Shown here: positions 1 to 8,432 of the stretch, one piece after another
Position numbering within the stretch: position 1 is the stretch's first letter
Layout of the letters: each line of letters begins with the position of its first letter
Assembly: GCA_025451535.1 (NCBI GenBank)
Contig: JANWKE010000118.1
Location: forward strand, 1 to 46,136
Direction: 5' to 3'
Source: Verrucomicrobiia bacterium
GTDB lineage: Bacteria; Verrucomicrobiota; Verrucomicrobiia; Limisphaerales; UBA11358
DNA length: 46,136 nt
Translations under genes and position numbers: made by a program
The notes under the pieces: model-generated
Told to the model about the DNA's origin: nothing
Databases searched by the model: none
Seen by the model: the letters and a program-made list of their open reading frames with translations, nothing else

Positions 1-579
1 GCCACGAAACAATTCCGCGAAGATTTGTTTTACCGCCTGAACGTCGTCCGCATTCACATTCCACCGTTGCGTGATCGGCGTGAGGACATTCCGCTGCTCG
101 TGAACTATTTTTTGAAAAAACTGGCTCGCGACCAGCACGTACAACAACCCAAATCCGTAGCCACGAACGTCATTAAAGCATTGGAGAAGTATCACTGGCC
201 GGGCAATGTGCGTGAGTTGGAAAACGCATTGCGCCATGCGCAAGTCATGGCTAAAAGCGACGCCATTTTGTTGAGCGACCTGCCGCCGGAGATTTCCGGC
301 CAAAACCCGGGCGGCGCGTCGCTACCGCCGGCGCTGGGAACCGCCAGCGATGAAGCCGCGACCGATGCCGCAGCCATGGCGCGGCAACTGTTTCAATGGG
401 CCAAGCGCGATCCGAAATTAAAAGTCATTCCCGCGGTGGAACGCGAACTGGTCATCCAGGCACTCAAGGAGACCCATAACAATCAGGTTCATGCCGCGAA
501 ATTGCTTGGCATCACCCGCGCGACGCTGCGCAAGCGCATTGAGAAGTTCGGCATTCAACGCGAGTTGAACGTGAAGTAA
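1..579 (+). CDS. Sigma-54-dependent transcriptional activator, C-terminal part (5' end outside window)
   Basis: The frame is open from the first base, so the gene begins upstream. What is visible is the end of an AAA+ sigma-54 activator domain and a Fis-type DNA-binding domain. FREDLFYRLNV and PPLRDRREDIPLL are the usual motifs after the arginine-finger region, and WPGNVRELEN is the sensor II motif. After a linker rich in Ala and Pro, the last 45 residues contain a helix-turn-helix (NNQVHAAKLLGITRATLRKRI) of the NtrC/Fis type. Such proteins remodel RNA polymerase-sigma-54 closed complexes at enhancer-dependent promoters. The receiver or sensor domain is not in the window, so the signal cannot be told. 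It is convergent with the radical SAM gene on the other strand, 34 bases away. Family assignment is firm; the regulon is unknown. Confidence 0.95.
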   Translation, partial: ATKQFREDLFYRLNVVRIHIPPLRDRREDIPLLVNYFLKKLARDQHVQQPKSVATNVIKALEKYHWPGNVRELENALRHAQVMAKSDAILLSDLPPEISGQNPGGASLPPALGTASDEAATDAAAMARQLFQWAKRDPKLKVIPAVERELVIQALKETHNNQVHAAKLLGITRATLRKRIEKFGIQRELNVK

Positions 580-613
580 TCTGGATCCCTGCCCAAAAAC
601 CAATGACTGCCCT

Positions 614-2110
614 TCACCGTCTGCGGGCGGGAGACACCTGGAGCGAATTGGCGACGCGGCGGAAGTGGTAGCCGAGGATGGCAAGTTCGATGGCGTGCGG
701 GAACTGGCGTGGATGCCGGATGAGCGTGCCCCAGAACAGCCGCCAATAGCTCACGCGCCCCCGATGCCACACGCCGAGCACCCAGAAGGATTTCAAAAAT
801 GCAAAGATATCGGCCCGCGACAGGCGCAGGCGCGGCCCGGTCGGGCGATGGCTCTTCAGAAATGTGCGAATGCGCTGGTAGTAGTTCCGCGGCTCGTAAA
901 GTTTCCTCACCAGTTCGCGATAGCCGGATTGTAAAAATTCACGGTTCAATTTGGGCTTGAAGTTCAGGGCGGCGTCGGTGTTGTTGCCGGTACTTTCGGT
1001 TTCCAGCCGTCCTTCGCGTTTCAATCGCTGCCATAATCGCGTTTGCGGCAATGCGTTCAGCAAGCCCACCATCGCTGTCGCCACACCGGAACGTTGGATG
1101 AACTCGAACTGCCGCTTGAAGATGTCGCTCTTGTCACTGTCGAACCCGACGATGAACCCGGCCATCACCTCGAGTCCGGCGCGTTGCAGCGTCTGCACCG
1201 AAGCGACGAGATCGCGGTTCCGGTTCTGGAGTTTGTGACATTCCTCCAGCGACTCGACCGACGGCGTTTCGATGCCGACGAAAACCTTTTTGAAACCGGC
1301 CTCCACCATCAGCGAGCACAATTCCGGGTCATCGGCGAGGTTCATGGACGCCTCCGTGAGGAATCCGATGCGGGTCCGCGTGCGCCGCCGCCATTCAATC
1401 AACTCACGCAACAGCGCCTTCGTTCGCGGTTTATTGCCGATGAAATTGTCGTCCACGATGAAAACCATGTCTTTCCATCCGCGCCGGCACAGCCCGTCCA
1501 GTTCGGCAATCAATTGCGCCGGCGTTTTCATACGGGGCACGCGCCCGTTCATCACAATGATGTCGCAAAATTCGCAATCAAACGGACAGCCGCGCGAGAA
1601 TTGCACCGACATCGTCACGTAATGCCGCAAATTGATGAGGTCCCAGCGCGGCGTGGGGGTATGCGTGATGTCGGGCCGGCCGGCAGCGCGATAAAGGGGT
1701 TGCACCTGGCCGTTCCGCATGTCCGCCACTACCTGGGGCATTACCTCCTCGGCTTCACCCAGAACAAAATGTTGAATTTCCGGGAAGGCTTCGTGCCCGG
1801 TAGTGAACAGCGGCCCGCCGGCGATGACGGTCTTGTTTAACGCTGCGCACCGCGCAATAATTTCATGGACAGATTCCTTTTGCACAATCATTGCTCCCAC
1901 CATCACGTAATCAGCCCAGCGCAGATCTTCGTCCTTGAGCCGTTTCACATTGAGGTCCACCAGCTTGAGCTCCCATTCCCGGGGAAGCATGGCCGCGACC
2001 GTCATTAAGCCCAGCGGCGCCATGGCGGCCTTTTGGGAAACGAACCGCAGCGCGTGCTTGAAACTCCAAAATGTGTCGGGCGTTTTTGGGCTGACGAGAA
2101 GTATGTTCAT
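614..2110 (-). CDS. B12-binding-domain radical SAM protein
   Basis: A 498-residue protein. The N-terminal ~150 residues (MNILLVSPKTPDTFW onward) resemble a cobalamin-binding Rossmann domain with the GEAEE segment common in this class. The radical SAM domain follows, with the cluster motif C175-x3-C179-x2-C182 in RGCPFDCEFCD. Later motifs (FIVDDNFIGN, VFVGIETP) are typical of the TIM-barrel strands. The C-terminal ~120 basic residues resemble the DUF4070 region seen in HpnP/HpnJ-like enzymes. Members use a 4Fe-4S cluster, S-adenosylmethionine and cobalamin for difficult methylations or rearrangements. The N-terminal PDTFWSFKHAL is frequent in a subgroup that includes lipid and hopanoid enzymes, but no hopanoid gene lies nearby, so the substrate remains open. 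ATG start at 2110. It sits 76 bases downstream of exonuclease III on the same strand. Confidence 0.9.
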   Translation of the reverse strand: MNILLVSPKTPDTFWSFKHALRFVSQKAAMAPLGLMTVAAMLPREWELKLVDLNVKRLKDEDLRWADYVMVGAMIVQKESVHEIIARCAALNKTVIAGGPLFTTGHEAFPEIQHFVLGEAEEVMPQVVADMRNGQVQPLYRAAGRPDITHTPTPRWDLINLRHYVTMSVQFSRGCPFDCEFCDIIVMNGRVPRMKTPAQLIAELDGLCRRGWKDMVFIVDDNFIGNKPRTKALLRELIEWRRRTRTRIGFLTEASMNLADDPELCSLMVEAGFKKVFVGIETPSVESLEECHKLQNRNRDLVASVQTLQRAGLEVMAGFIVGFDSDKSDIFKRQFEFIQRSGVATAMVGLLNALPQTRLWQRLKREGRLETESTGNNTDAALNFKPKLNREFLQSGYRELVRKLYEPRNYYQRIRTFLKSHRPTGPRLRLSRADIFAFLKSFWVLGVWHRGRVSYWRLFWGTLIRHPRQFPHAIELAILGYHFRRVANSLQVSPARRR

Positions 2111-2186
2111 TAAAGTAATCTATATTCGGCAGGATGACGTTAAGCCTGATTTAATGCGGTGGCGAGCTAAATTACACATTTTTTCT

Positions 2187-2939
2187 TCACCCGATTTCGA
2201 TGCCGACGGGACAGTGGTCGGAACCTGGCACGTCCGGCCGGATGAACGCCCGCTGAAGGCGCGGGCGCAGCGATTTTGAAATGAGAAAATAATCAATGCG
2301 CCAGCCGACGTTGCGGGAACGCGCCCCGCCCATCTGGCTCCACCAGGTGTAATGTCCCCCGCCCTTTTCAAATTCGCGGAAGGTGTCGAGGAATCCGGCC
2401 CTCACAAAGGCACTAAATCCGGCGCGTTCCTCCGGCGTAAACCCGTGGTTGTGGACATTGGCCTTCGGGTTGGCCAGGTCAATCTCGCTGTGCGCGACGT
2501 TGAGGTCACCACAGAAAATCACCGGCTTCTTCTTCTCCAACTTCTTCAGGTAACTCAAAAAGTCGCGGTCCCACTTCTGTCGGTAAGTCAATCGCGACAA
2601 ATCGCGTTTGGCATTAGGCACATAGACATTCACCAGAAAAAAATCCACGAATTCGGCGGCCAACACGCGCCCTTCCTTGTCATGCTCAGCCATATCGATG
2701 TGGGGGATAACATTCAGCGGGCGGGTTTTGGTAAAAATCACCGTGCCGGAATAACCTTTCTTTTCCGCCGGGTTCCAATACGTCGTATAGTTCGCCGGCC
2801 AGAGTTGTTCGACGTCATTCGGGCCGCATTTCGTTTCCTGAAGACAAAGCACGTCAGGCTTCTCCGCCGCGAAATAGTCGAGGAAATTTTTCTTCAACAC
2901 GGCGCGCAAGCCGTTCACATTCCAGGAAATCAGTTTCAT
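2187..2939 (-). CDS. xth: Exodeoxyribonuclease III (AP endonuclease)
   Basis: A 250-residue EEP-superfamily nuclease. The N-terminus MKLISWNVNGLRA with LCLQETKC (metal-binding Glu), the central GDLNVAHSEIDL segment (Asp/Asn active site) and the C-terminal GSDHCPVGIEI (catalytic Asp-His) are all present. It cleaves DNA 5' of abasic sites and removes 3' blocking groups in base-excision repair. An upstream in-frame extension of 28 residues reads into low-complexity repeat DNA. The ATG at 2939 matches the family N-terminus exactly and was chosen. Length is normal for the family. No strong Shine-Dalgarno is visible. Its upstream spacer is repetitive, see 2944-3065. Confidence 0.96.
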   Translation of the reverse strand: MKLISWNVNGLRAVLKKNFLDYFAAEKPDVLCLQETKCGPNDVEQLWPANYTTYWNPAEKKGYSGTVIFTKTRPLNVIPHIDMAEHDKEGRVLAAEFVDFFLVNVYVPNAKRDLSRLTYRQKWDRDFLSYLKKLEKKKPVIFCGDLNVAHSEIDLANPKANVHNHGFTPEERAGFSAFVRAGFLDTFREFEKGGGHYTWWSQMGGARSRNVGWRIDYFLISKSLRPRLQRAFIRPDVPGSDHCPVGIEIG

Positions 2940-2943
2940 GCGC

Positions 2944-3065
2944 CAAAGAATAAACCACGGATGAACATGGATAAATACAGATTTGCTGTTCGTCTTAATC
3001 TTAATCGCAATCTTAATCATCATCGCCGTGGAAATTCAGATTACGACTAAGAGAAAGATTAAGAG
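2944..3065. repeat. Dispersed-type intergenic repeat, imperfect inverted repeat
   Basis: The spacer between exonuclease III and the Fe-S carrier holds low-complexity text. First comes an ACCACGGATGAACATGG-type stretch. Then tandem TCTTAATC/GCAATCTTAATC words (about 2994-3020) recur in inverted form around 3041-3063 (GATTACGAC, AAGATTAAGA). I know such text as short dispersed intergenic repeats in environmental genomes. That it is multi-copy here is inference from this window alone. Confidence 0.45.
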
Positions 3066-3116
3066 GTCCGGCGCGTTGACGTTGACGCCAGCGACGGTTA
3101 ACTTGTTGGGCGACGA

Positions 3117-3500
3117 ATGATTGCACGAACGCCTCAAACCCAGTCCGCGCAGCCGAATTTCCGGGTTGGTGATGAACGGCTGGTCAAACTCACGCCCAGC
3201 GCGGCACAAAAAGTGTCGGCATTGTTGACAAAACAGGGCCGGCCCAAAGGTGTGCTGCGCGTCGCGGTGGTCGGTGGCGGTTGCTCCGGTTTGCAATACA
3301 AAATGGATTTGCAGGATAACCCGGCCAATCGGGACATCCTGGTCGAAAGCGGTGGCGTGCGCGTCGTGGTGGACCCCAAAAGCGCGCTCTATGTAACAGG
3401 CAGCGAGCTGGATTACCTCGACACGCTGGACGGTGGGTTCAAGGTGAAAAATCCCAACGCCGCGACATCCTGTTCCTGCGGCGAAAGTTTCAGCGCATGA
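3117..3500 (+). CDS. A-type iron-sulfur carrier (IscA/ErpA/HesB family)
   Basis: A 127-residue protein, most of it one HesB/IscA domain (residues ~21-127). The three conserved cysteines are present: C56 in VGGGCSGLQY and C119/C121 in the C-terminal SCSCGESF. A-type carriers bind a 2Fe-2S or 4Fe-4S cluster and hand it to apo-targets. The first 20 residues are a non-conserved extension, so a slightly later start cannot be excluded. The next gene on the same strand encodes an HscB-like J-domain co-chaperone, which supports a role in Fe-S maturation. Whether it is IscA, SufA or ErpA by function cannot be decided. No IscS, IscU, HscA or ferredoxin gene is in the window. Confidence 0.94.
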   Translation: MIARTPQTQSAQPNFRVGDERLVKLTPSAAQKVSALLTKQGRPKGVLRVAVVGGGCSGLQYKMDLQDNPANRDILVESGGVRVVVDPKSALYVTGSELDYLDTLDGGFKVKNPNAATSCSCGESFSA

Positions 3501-3518
3501 TAATCAGTCCCCAGTTTT

Positions 3519-3586
3519 CAGTTTACAGTTCACAGTCAAGGACCATGGCGGGCGGCAGCGGATTCCCGACTGTGGACTGATGACTG
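3519..3586. repeat. Imperfect inverted repeat in the iscA-hscB spacer
   Basis: Two 19-base arms, 3519-3537 and 3568-3586, are inverted copies of one another at 15 of 19 positions (CACAGTC / GACTGTG cores), separated by a 30-base GC-rich loop. The arms are built from CAGTTTTCAGTTT-like words, a common type of dispersed intergenic repeat. The right arm contains an ATG (3580) in frame with the downstream gene. This is one reason to place the true start at 3598. Confidence 0.5.
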
Positions 3587-3597
3587 TGGGCTCTTCC

Positions 3598-4206
3598 ATG
3601 ACCGACTATTTTGCCCTGCTCGATGAACCGCGCCGGCCCTGGCTCAAGCCGGAAGCACTCAAATCAAGATTCCTGGCACTGGCCGCTGAAATACATCCCG
3701 ACAAACAACGCGGTGCGGGTGAAACGGAAAAACTCGCGGCCAACCGGCGATATGCCGAACTAAACGCCGCGTACCGTTGCCTCGCCGAACCCAAATCCCG
3801 GTTGTTGCATTTGCTGGAGCTGGAGCTCGGCGCGAAGCCCGCGGACATCCAGCAAATTCCACCGGTGCTCGCCGACTTGTTTGCCGAAGTGGCAACGACC
3901 TGCCGGGACGCCGACGAGTTCCTCACTGAAAGAGGCAAGGTGGCTTCACCCTTGCTGCAAGTCCAATTGTTTGAACGGGCGCAGGAATGGGTGGAGCAGT
4001 TGCGAACCTTGCAAACCAGGCTCGCCCGGCTGCACGACAAGCTGGTGGAAGAATTAAAATCGCTCGATGCTTTGTGGTCAGCAAAACCCCAATCCGGTGA
4101 ACGAACAATCTTGTTGAACCGGCTGGAGGAGCTTTATCGTTTGTTCGGCTATTTCAACCGCTGGAACAGCCAGGTTCAGGAACGAATCGTCCAATTGTCG
4201 CTGTGA
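3598..4206 (+). CDS. hscB: HscB-like J-domain co-chaperone
   Basis: 202 residues from the ATG at 3598 (MTDYFALLDEP). The N-terminal J domain carries the HPD motif at residues 33-35 (AEIHPDK), which stimulates Hsp70 ATPase. The C-terminal half is all-helical (about residues 80-200), as in the HscB three-helix bundle that binds the scaffold IscU. Length is a little above the ~171 residues of E. coli HscB. A start at 3580 would add six residues read from repeat DNA and was rejected. It lies downstream of an A-type Fe-S carrier. The last four bases overlap the GTG of the next gene, so the two are probably translated together. The partner HscA is not in the window. Confidence 0.85.
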   Translation: MTDYFALLDEPRRPWLKPEALKSRFLALAAEIHPDKQRGAGETEKLAANRRYAELNAAYRCLAEPKSRLLHLLELELGAKPADIQQIPPVLADLFAEVATTCRDADEFLTERGKVASPLLQVQLFERAQEWVEQLRTLQTRLARLHDKLVEELKSLDALWSAKPQSGERTILLNRLEELYRLFGYFNRWNSQVQERIVQLSL

Positions 4207-4907
4207 AAACCACAATCCCTCTGGTGGCCTGTGCGTGGTTAATGGCTACAGGCTCAATCGGTTGGACCCGTGAAATTTGGCAGGATGCACTGAGCCGAAT
4301 GCCGTTGGGGACCAATACGACGGAATTGAACCGGACGAACTGCGTATCGCTGATGTTGGACGCGTTTCAGTCAAACGCCGTCGTGAAAGCGATCATTTTC
4401 ATGCCGGGCGCCACGGACGAATTATATTTTTTCCGCCGGGCGCAGGCGAAACTGACCAATGCCAGTCCGTCATTGTGGGACGCGGTTGAGGCGCTGACCA
4501 ACCAAACCTATATCCAAGCCATATTCCAACCGCCGCTGCTGTTGCTGCGCACCACCGAAGACGCGTCAAATGTCATCGCGGTTATAAAAAGCAGATCCAC
4601 TGCGACAAAATTACAAACCAGATCCATTCCTGACCGGGTTGAATTTAACGACGCCGGTTGGGATGATGTCCGGGCGGTGTTAGGCAAAAAATTGAGTGTC
4701 GGTTTGCGGCCATTTTCAGACACACCGGATTCCTGGCATTTTTACCGCCACAATTTTGCAGCTTGCGGGGTCACTGAATGGGAAATGCTCGAAACCATTG
4801 CCCTGGCAGACAAAACGAAATTTGCCGTCCACTGGTGGACGGTGGATTTTCAAATTGACCGGCGCGGCGGCGCCGTGCCGGAAATTAAAAATCTCCGTGT
4901 CCCTTAA
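4203..4907 (+). CDS. Exported protein of unknown function
   Basis: A 234-residue protein with a probable signal peptide (MKTTIPLVACAWLMATGSIGW). The GTG start overlaps the TGA of hscB in a GTGA junction, which suggests translational coupling. The mature part has mixed alpha/beta character with no motif I recognise. A segment near residues 60-70 (VVKAIIFMPGATDELYFF) and two cysteines are the only notable marks. Its 3' end overlaps the 3' end of glgB on the other strand by four bases. A link to Fe-S maturation is not supported beyond the position. Function unknown. Confidence 0.8.
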   Translation: MKTTIPLVACAWLMATGSIGWTREIWQDALSRMPLGTNTTELNRTNCVSLMLDAFQSNAVVKAIIFMPGATDELYFFRRAQAKLTNASPSLWDAVEALTNQTYIQAIFQPPLLLLRTTEDASNVIAVIKSRSTATKLQTRSIPDRVEFNDAGWDDVRAVLGKKLSVGLRPFSDTPDSWHFYRHNFAACGVTEWEMLETIALADKTKFAVHWWTVDFQIDRRGGAVPEIKNLRVP

Positions 4908-7102
4908 GTTTCAGGCTGAAAAACCAGAGCACTCAACGGCGGGAGGCGGAATTCCGCCGAGCAGGGCTGGCTGTGGCACGGAATGTTTCCTGCCATGACA
5001 CCGCCGAGATTTCCCTGATTGCCGCCGCCATAAACAGCGGCATCACTGTTCAGCCTTTCACGCCATTGACCGGCACGCGGCAGACCAATGCGGTATTTCT
5101 CCCGCAGCACGGGGGTAAGGTTCAGGATTACCGCCAGTTGGTTGGACCCGTCAGTCGTCTGGCGGACGAAGGAAAGAACGCTGTTGTCGCGATCCGCGCA
5201 ATCAATCCAATAAAAGCCGCCGTGGTCGTAATCGGACTGCCAAAGCCCGGGAGCCGCCACATAGCACTGGTTCAAATCCGCAACGAATTTCTGCAGGCCG
5301 CGATGATACGGGCCGGCATCAAGCAGCCACCAGTCCAGCTGACCGTTTTCATTCCACTCGGCGCGCTGGCCGAATTCGCCGCCCATGAACAGGAGTTTTT
5401 TGCCGGGGAACAGCCACTGATACGCAATGAGCGCGCGGAGATTCGCGAACTTTTGCCAGTCATCACCCAGCATCCGGCCAATCAATGAGCCCTTGCCGTG
5501 CACGACCTCGTCGTGCGAAAGCGGCAGGATGAAATTCTCATGATGATGATACAACATCGCGAAGGTGAGATCATTTTGATGATATTTCCGGTGAATGGGT
5601 TCGTGGCTGAAATAGCCGAGCGTGTCGTGCATCCAGCCCATGTTCCATTTGAAGGAAAAACCGAGACCGCCGAGATACGGTGGCCGGGTGACGAGCGGCC
5701 AGGCGGTGGATTCCTCGGCAATCGTCATCACGCCAGGAAATTCCGTGTAGGTGAGGTGGTTGAATTTTTTCAGGAATTCAATCGCCTCAATGTTTTCGCG
5801 CCCGCCGAATTGATTAGGAATCCATTCGCCCTCCTTGCGTGAGTAATCCAGGTAAAGCATGGAGGCCACAGCGTCCACGCGCAAACCGTCCACGTGGAAG
5901 CGGTCGCACCAGAACAACGCGTTGGCGACGAGAAAATTGTTCACCTCATGGCGGCCGTAATTGAAAATCAGCGTGCCCCAATCCTGGTGCGCGCCCTTGC
6001 GCGGGTCCTCGTGCTCGTAGAGCGCCGTGCCGTCAAAACGCGCCAATGCCCAATCATCGCGCGGGAAATGCGCCGGCACCCAGTCAATGATGATGCCGAT
6101 GCCCGCCAGGTGCAGGGCATTGATGAGAAACTGAAAATCGTCCGGCGTGCCGTAGCGGCTGGTCGGCGCGTAAAAACCGGTCACCTGATAACCCCACGAT
6201 GGATAAAAAGCATGTTCGGCCGGTGGCAATAGTTCGACATGCGTGAAACCCATGCGCTTGACATATTCCGCCAGCGGAGCAGCGAGTTCGCGGTAACTGA
6301 ACGATTCCGTCGGCGATTTTTTCCGCCAGGAACCGGGGTGCACTTCGTAAATGCTCACCGGCGAACGGAGCGGCGCCTGCTCCCGGCGACGTTTCAGCCA
6401 GGCGCCGTCTGTCCATTTGAATTTGCGGGTGTCCCAGACAATAGCGGCGTTTTTCGGCGGCACCTCGAAGAAAAAGCCGAAGGGATCGGTGTTCAATTTG
6501 ATGCTTCCGTGTGCGTCGCGGATTTCAAACTTGTAATGCGCACCTTCGCCGACACCGGGAACAAAAATTTCCCAGACCCCCGACGCGCCCAGCAGTCGCA
6601 TCGGGTGAAAACGGCCGTCCCAATGGTTGAAATCGCCGACGACGCTGACGCGCTGCGCGTTCGGGGCCCAAACGGCAAAGCTGACGCCGTGAATGCCGTC
6701 AATGACGCGCAATTGCGCACCGAGTTTTTCGTAAATGCGCCGCTCGTCACCCTTGCCAAACAGGAACAAATCGGATTCGCCCAGCGTCGGGAGAAAGGAA
6801 AATGCGTCGCGCGTCCGGCGTGTCTGGCCTTGATGCGTGGTGACGACCAAATCGTAGGCATAGACCTTGTTGGCCGACCGGGTGACGCCTTCAAAAATGT
6901 CCGTGTCGGGAAGCCGCGTAAGCTCGAACTTCGGCTTAGCCTTCTCGTGGACGGGCTGGATTTCGATTTTGGCAGCGTCAGGCAGGAGCGCGCGAACGAC
7001 GAGTCCCGACCCATCGCCCAGCGGATGCATGCCCAGCAGGGTGTGCGGCGATTGATGTTTCAGCTCGACCAGGCTGCGAAGCTCGTCCCGAGTCAGTATC
7101 AT
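4904..7102 (-). CDS. glgB: 1,4-alpha-glucan branching enzyme
   Basis: A 732-residue GH13 enzyme that transfers alpha-1,4-glucan segments to make alpha-1,6 branches in glycogen. Domain order is N1 (residues ~1-115), CBM48 (~130-225, with AVWAPNAQRVSVVGDFN), the catalytic barrel (~245-620) and a C-terminal beta domain. Catalytic residues line up with the E. coli enzyme at identical spacing: nucleophile D410 (DGLRVDA), acid/base E463 (IAEEST) and D531 (LSHDEVVHGKGS). Length is typical. ATG start at 7102. No glgA, glgC or glgP lies beside it, so it is a lone glycogen gene here. It overlaps the convergent unknown gene by four bases. Confidence 0.98.
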   Translation of the reverse strand: MILTRDELRSLVELKHQSPHTLLGMHPLGDGSGLVVRALLPDAAKIEIQPVHEKAKPKFELTRLPDTDIFEGVTRSANKVYAYDLVVTTHQGQTRRTRDAFSFLPTLGESDLFLFGKGDERRIYEKLGAQLRVIDGIHGVSFAVWAPNAQRVSVVGDFNHWDGRFHPMRLLGASGVWEIFVPGVGEGAHYKFEIRDAHGSIKLNTDPFGFFFEVPPKNAAIVWDTRKFKWTDGAWLKRRREQAPLRSPVSIYEVHPGSWRKKSPTESFSYRELAAPLAEYVKRMGFTHVELLPPAEHAFYPSWGYQVTGFYAPTSRYGTPDDFQFLINALHLAGIGIIIDWVPAHFPRDDWALARFDGTALYEHEDPRKGAHQDWGTLIFNYGRHEVNNFLVANALFWCDRFHVDGLRVDAVASMLYLDYSRKEGEWIPNQFGGRENIEAIEFLKKFNHLTYTEFPGVMTIAEESTAWPLVTRPPYLGGLGFSFKWNMGWMHDTLGYFSHEPIHRKYHQNDLTFAMLYHHHENFILPLSHDEVVHGKGSLIGRMLGDDWQKFANLRALIAYQWLFPGKKLLFMGGEFGQRAEWNENGQLDWWLLDAGPYHRGLQKFVADLNQCYVAAPGLWQSDYDHGGFYWIDCADRDNSVLSFVRQTTDGSNQLAVILNLTPVLREKYRIGLPRAGQWRERLNSDAAVYGGGNQGNLGGVMAGNIPCHSQPCSAEFRLPPLSALVFQPET

Positions 7103-7189
7103 GTGGGGCCAATTTAACAGAGATTCAAGAAAACGGCAGTAAAAACCAGCGTGGCAACGCGGGTGAATTCGTCTTCTTTGCTCCCGACT

Positions 7190-8365
7190 TTATCGATCCG
7201 TCGGCGGCGTCAAAATCTGCAACAGCCACCCGGCATCAGCAACACTGAACGGCCATGCGAATGCGGACGCGCCGGCGGATGTTGGGAATTTGAGGTGTTT
7301 CACCGCCTGAACATAAACCCGCACACGGTTTGTCTCGCCGGCCAGGAGGGCGGCGTAGGCGTTGCCCGCCTCAATCCATCCGTGGTCAATCTGTTCCGGA
7401 TTGGCCGTCCAGTCCGGCCGGGCGCCGCCATGCCAGCGGGCGTCGACAACAGCCATCGCTGCCCGGGCCCGCGGGTCGGTCGGCGGCAGTACCCCAAACA
7501 AACACGGCCACGCCTGCGCCTGGGTGTCAGGATACCAGTTGTTCAGGTCGGTGGGCGGGCGGCGGCCATTTTCAAATTTTGCGATCAGAAAAAGCTTCGC
7601 CCGCGGATCGTAAAGCTCCTGTAAAATTCCCGCCTGAACCCGGCTGGCGGCTTTTTGGTAAAAAGTCGAACGTTCCGGGTTGTTAAAAACGTCCTGCTCC
7701 AACTCAGCCAGCGCGTGCAAACCGGCGAACACCTCGCTGTTATCTTCGAGGTATTCCACCCGATAGTCGCTTTTCGCCCGGCACAGTCCATCGGACTGCT
7801 GCAACTTCAGAAGCACTTCCGCCAGGTTTTCCACCTGCTGTTTTCGCTGCGGCGTATCAAACGTCGTGGCGGGAACTCCGGCGCGGTGAGCGGCCCAAAG
7901 CACAGAGAAAAAGGTGGCGACGGCGCTATCGGTCGCATCATTGTAATGGCAAAGCAGGCGTTCGCCCGGCTTGACGCAAGTAGTTTCGCCACCGCCATCC
8001 GCATGATAAAAGTGATCGTCGGGAACGCCATCCGGGGCGCTTTGCAGGTTGAGATGGGCGAAGTACCAACCAATCCAAAGTTCAGCCACCCGGATGCATC
8101 CCGGCGCCCGGGTTTGCAGCAATCCCAGCATGCCGAGATTCGCAGAGTAAGGGCTGACACGATAGTATGGCGTGCCACCGGGCCCCGTAGCTGCCACGCC
8201 ATTTCCGATTCTCAGTCCGCCATAACCCGGCAGGCCGGCTTGGGAGTACTGCTGGCCGGCAATCCAATGCGCGAGCAAGGCGGCATCCGGTGGGAAAGCA
8301 GCTTCGGCACACGAGACGCGCCAGGACAAGGCAATGTAGAAGAGGAATATGGGCACCCGCTGCAT
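7190..8365 (-). CDS. Exported protein, possibly alpha/alpha-toroid carbohydrate-active
   Basis: 391 residues beginning with a signal peptide (MQRVPIFLFYIALSWRVSCAEA). The mature part is rich in Trp, Tyr, His and Leu. It shows successive helical segments with aromatic residues (ELWIGWYFAHLN, ATFFSVLWAAHRAG, NSEVFAGLHALAELE, NNWYPDTQAQAWP). That pattern recalls six-hairpin (alpha/alpha) glycosidases, and acidic residues are abundant, but I cannot name a family or a catalytic pair. The upstream neighbour is coaE and the downstream neighbour is glgB, both on the same strand but separated by 67 and 87 bases. Glycoside-hydrolase-like fold is inference. Confidence 0.75.
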   Translation of the reverse strand: MQRVPIFLFYIALSWRVSCAEAAFPPDAALLAHWIAGQQYSQAGLPGYGGLRIGNGVAATGPGGTPYYRVSPYSANLGMLGLLQTRAPGCIRVAELWIGWYFAHLNLQSAPDGVPDDHFYHADGGGETTCVKPGERLLCHYNDATDSAVATFFSVLWAAHRAGVPATTFDTPQRKQQVENLAEVLLKLQQSDGLCRAKSDYRVEYLEDNSEVFAGLHALAELEQDVFNNPERSTFYQKAASRVQAGILQELYDPRAKLFLIAKFENGRRPPTDLNNWYPDTQAQAWPCLFGVLPPTDPRARAAMAVVDARWHGGARPDWTANPEQIDHGWIEAGNAYAALLAGETNRVRVYVQAVKHLKFPTSAGASAFAWPFSVADAGWLLQILTPPTDR

Positions 8366-8432
8366 GGCGGTTGACAGTCGGAAGTTAATGGAAAAACGTC
8401 AAGCGCATTACGTCGGGCCAGTGAGGTCAGCC

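Noticed and set aside
2940-3023. Upstream extension of exonuclease III
   Set aside because: The 28 extra residues come from repeat DNA, while the family N-terminus starts at the ATG at 2939.
3580-3597. Earlier ATG for the HscB-like gene
   Set aside because: It lies in the arm of an inverted repeat and adds six non-conserved residues; MTDYF at 3598 fits the family.
5498-7117. Long open frames on the plus strand across glgB
   Set aside because: They are antisense to a complete GlgB with all catalytic residues and show no family motif.
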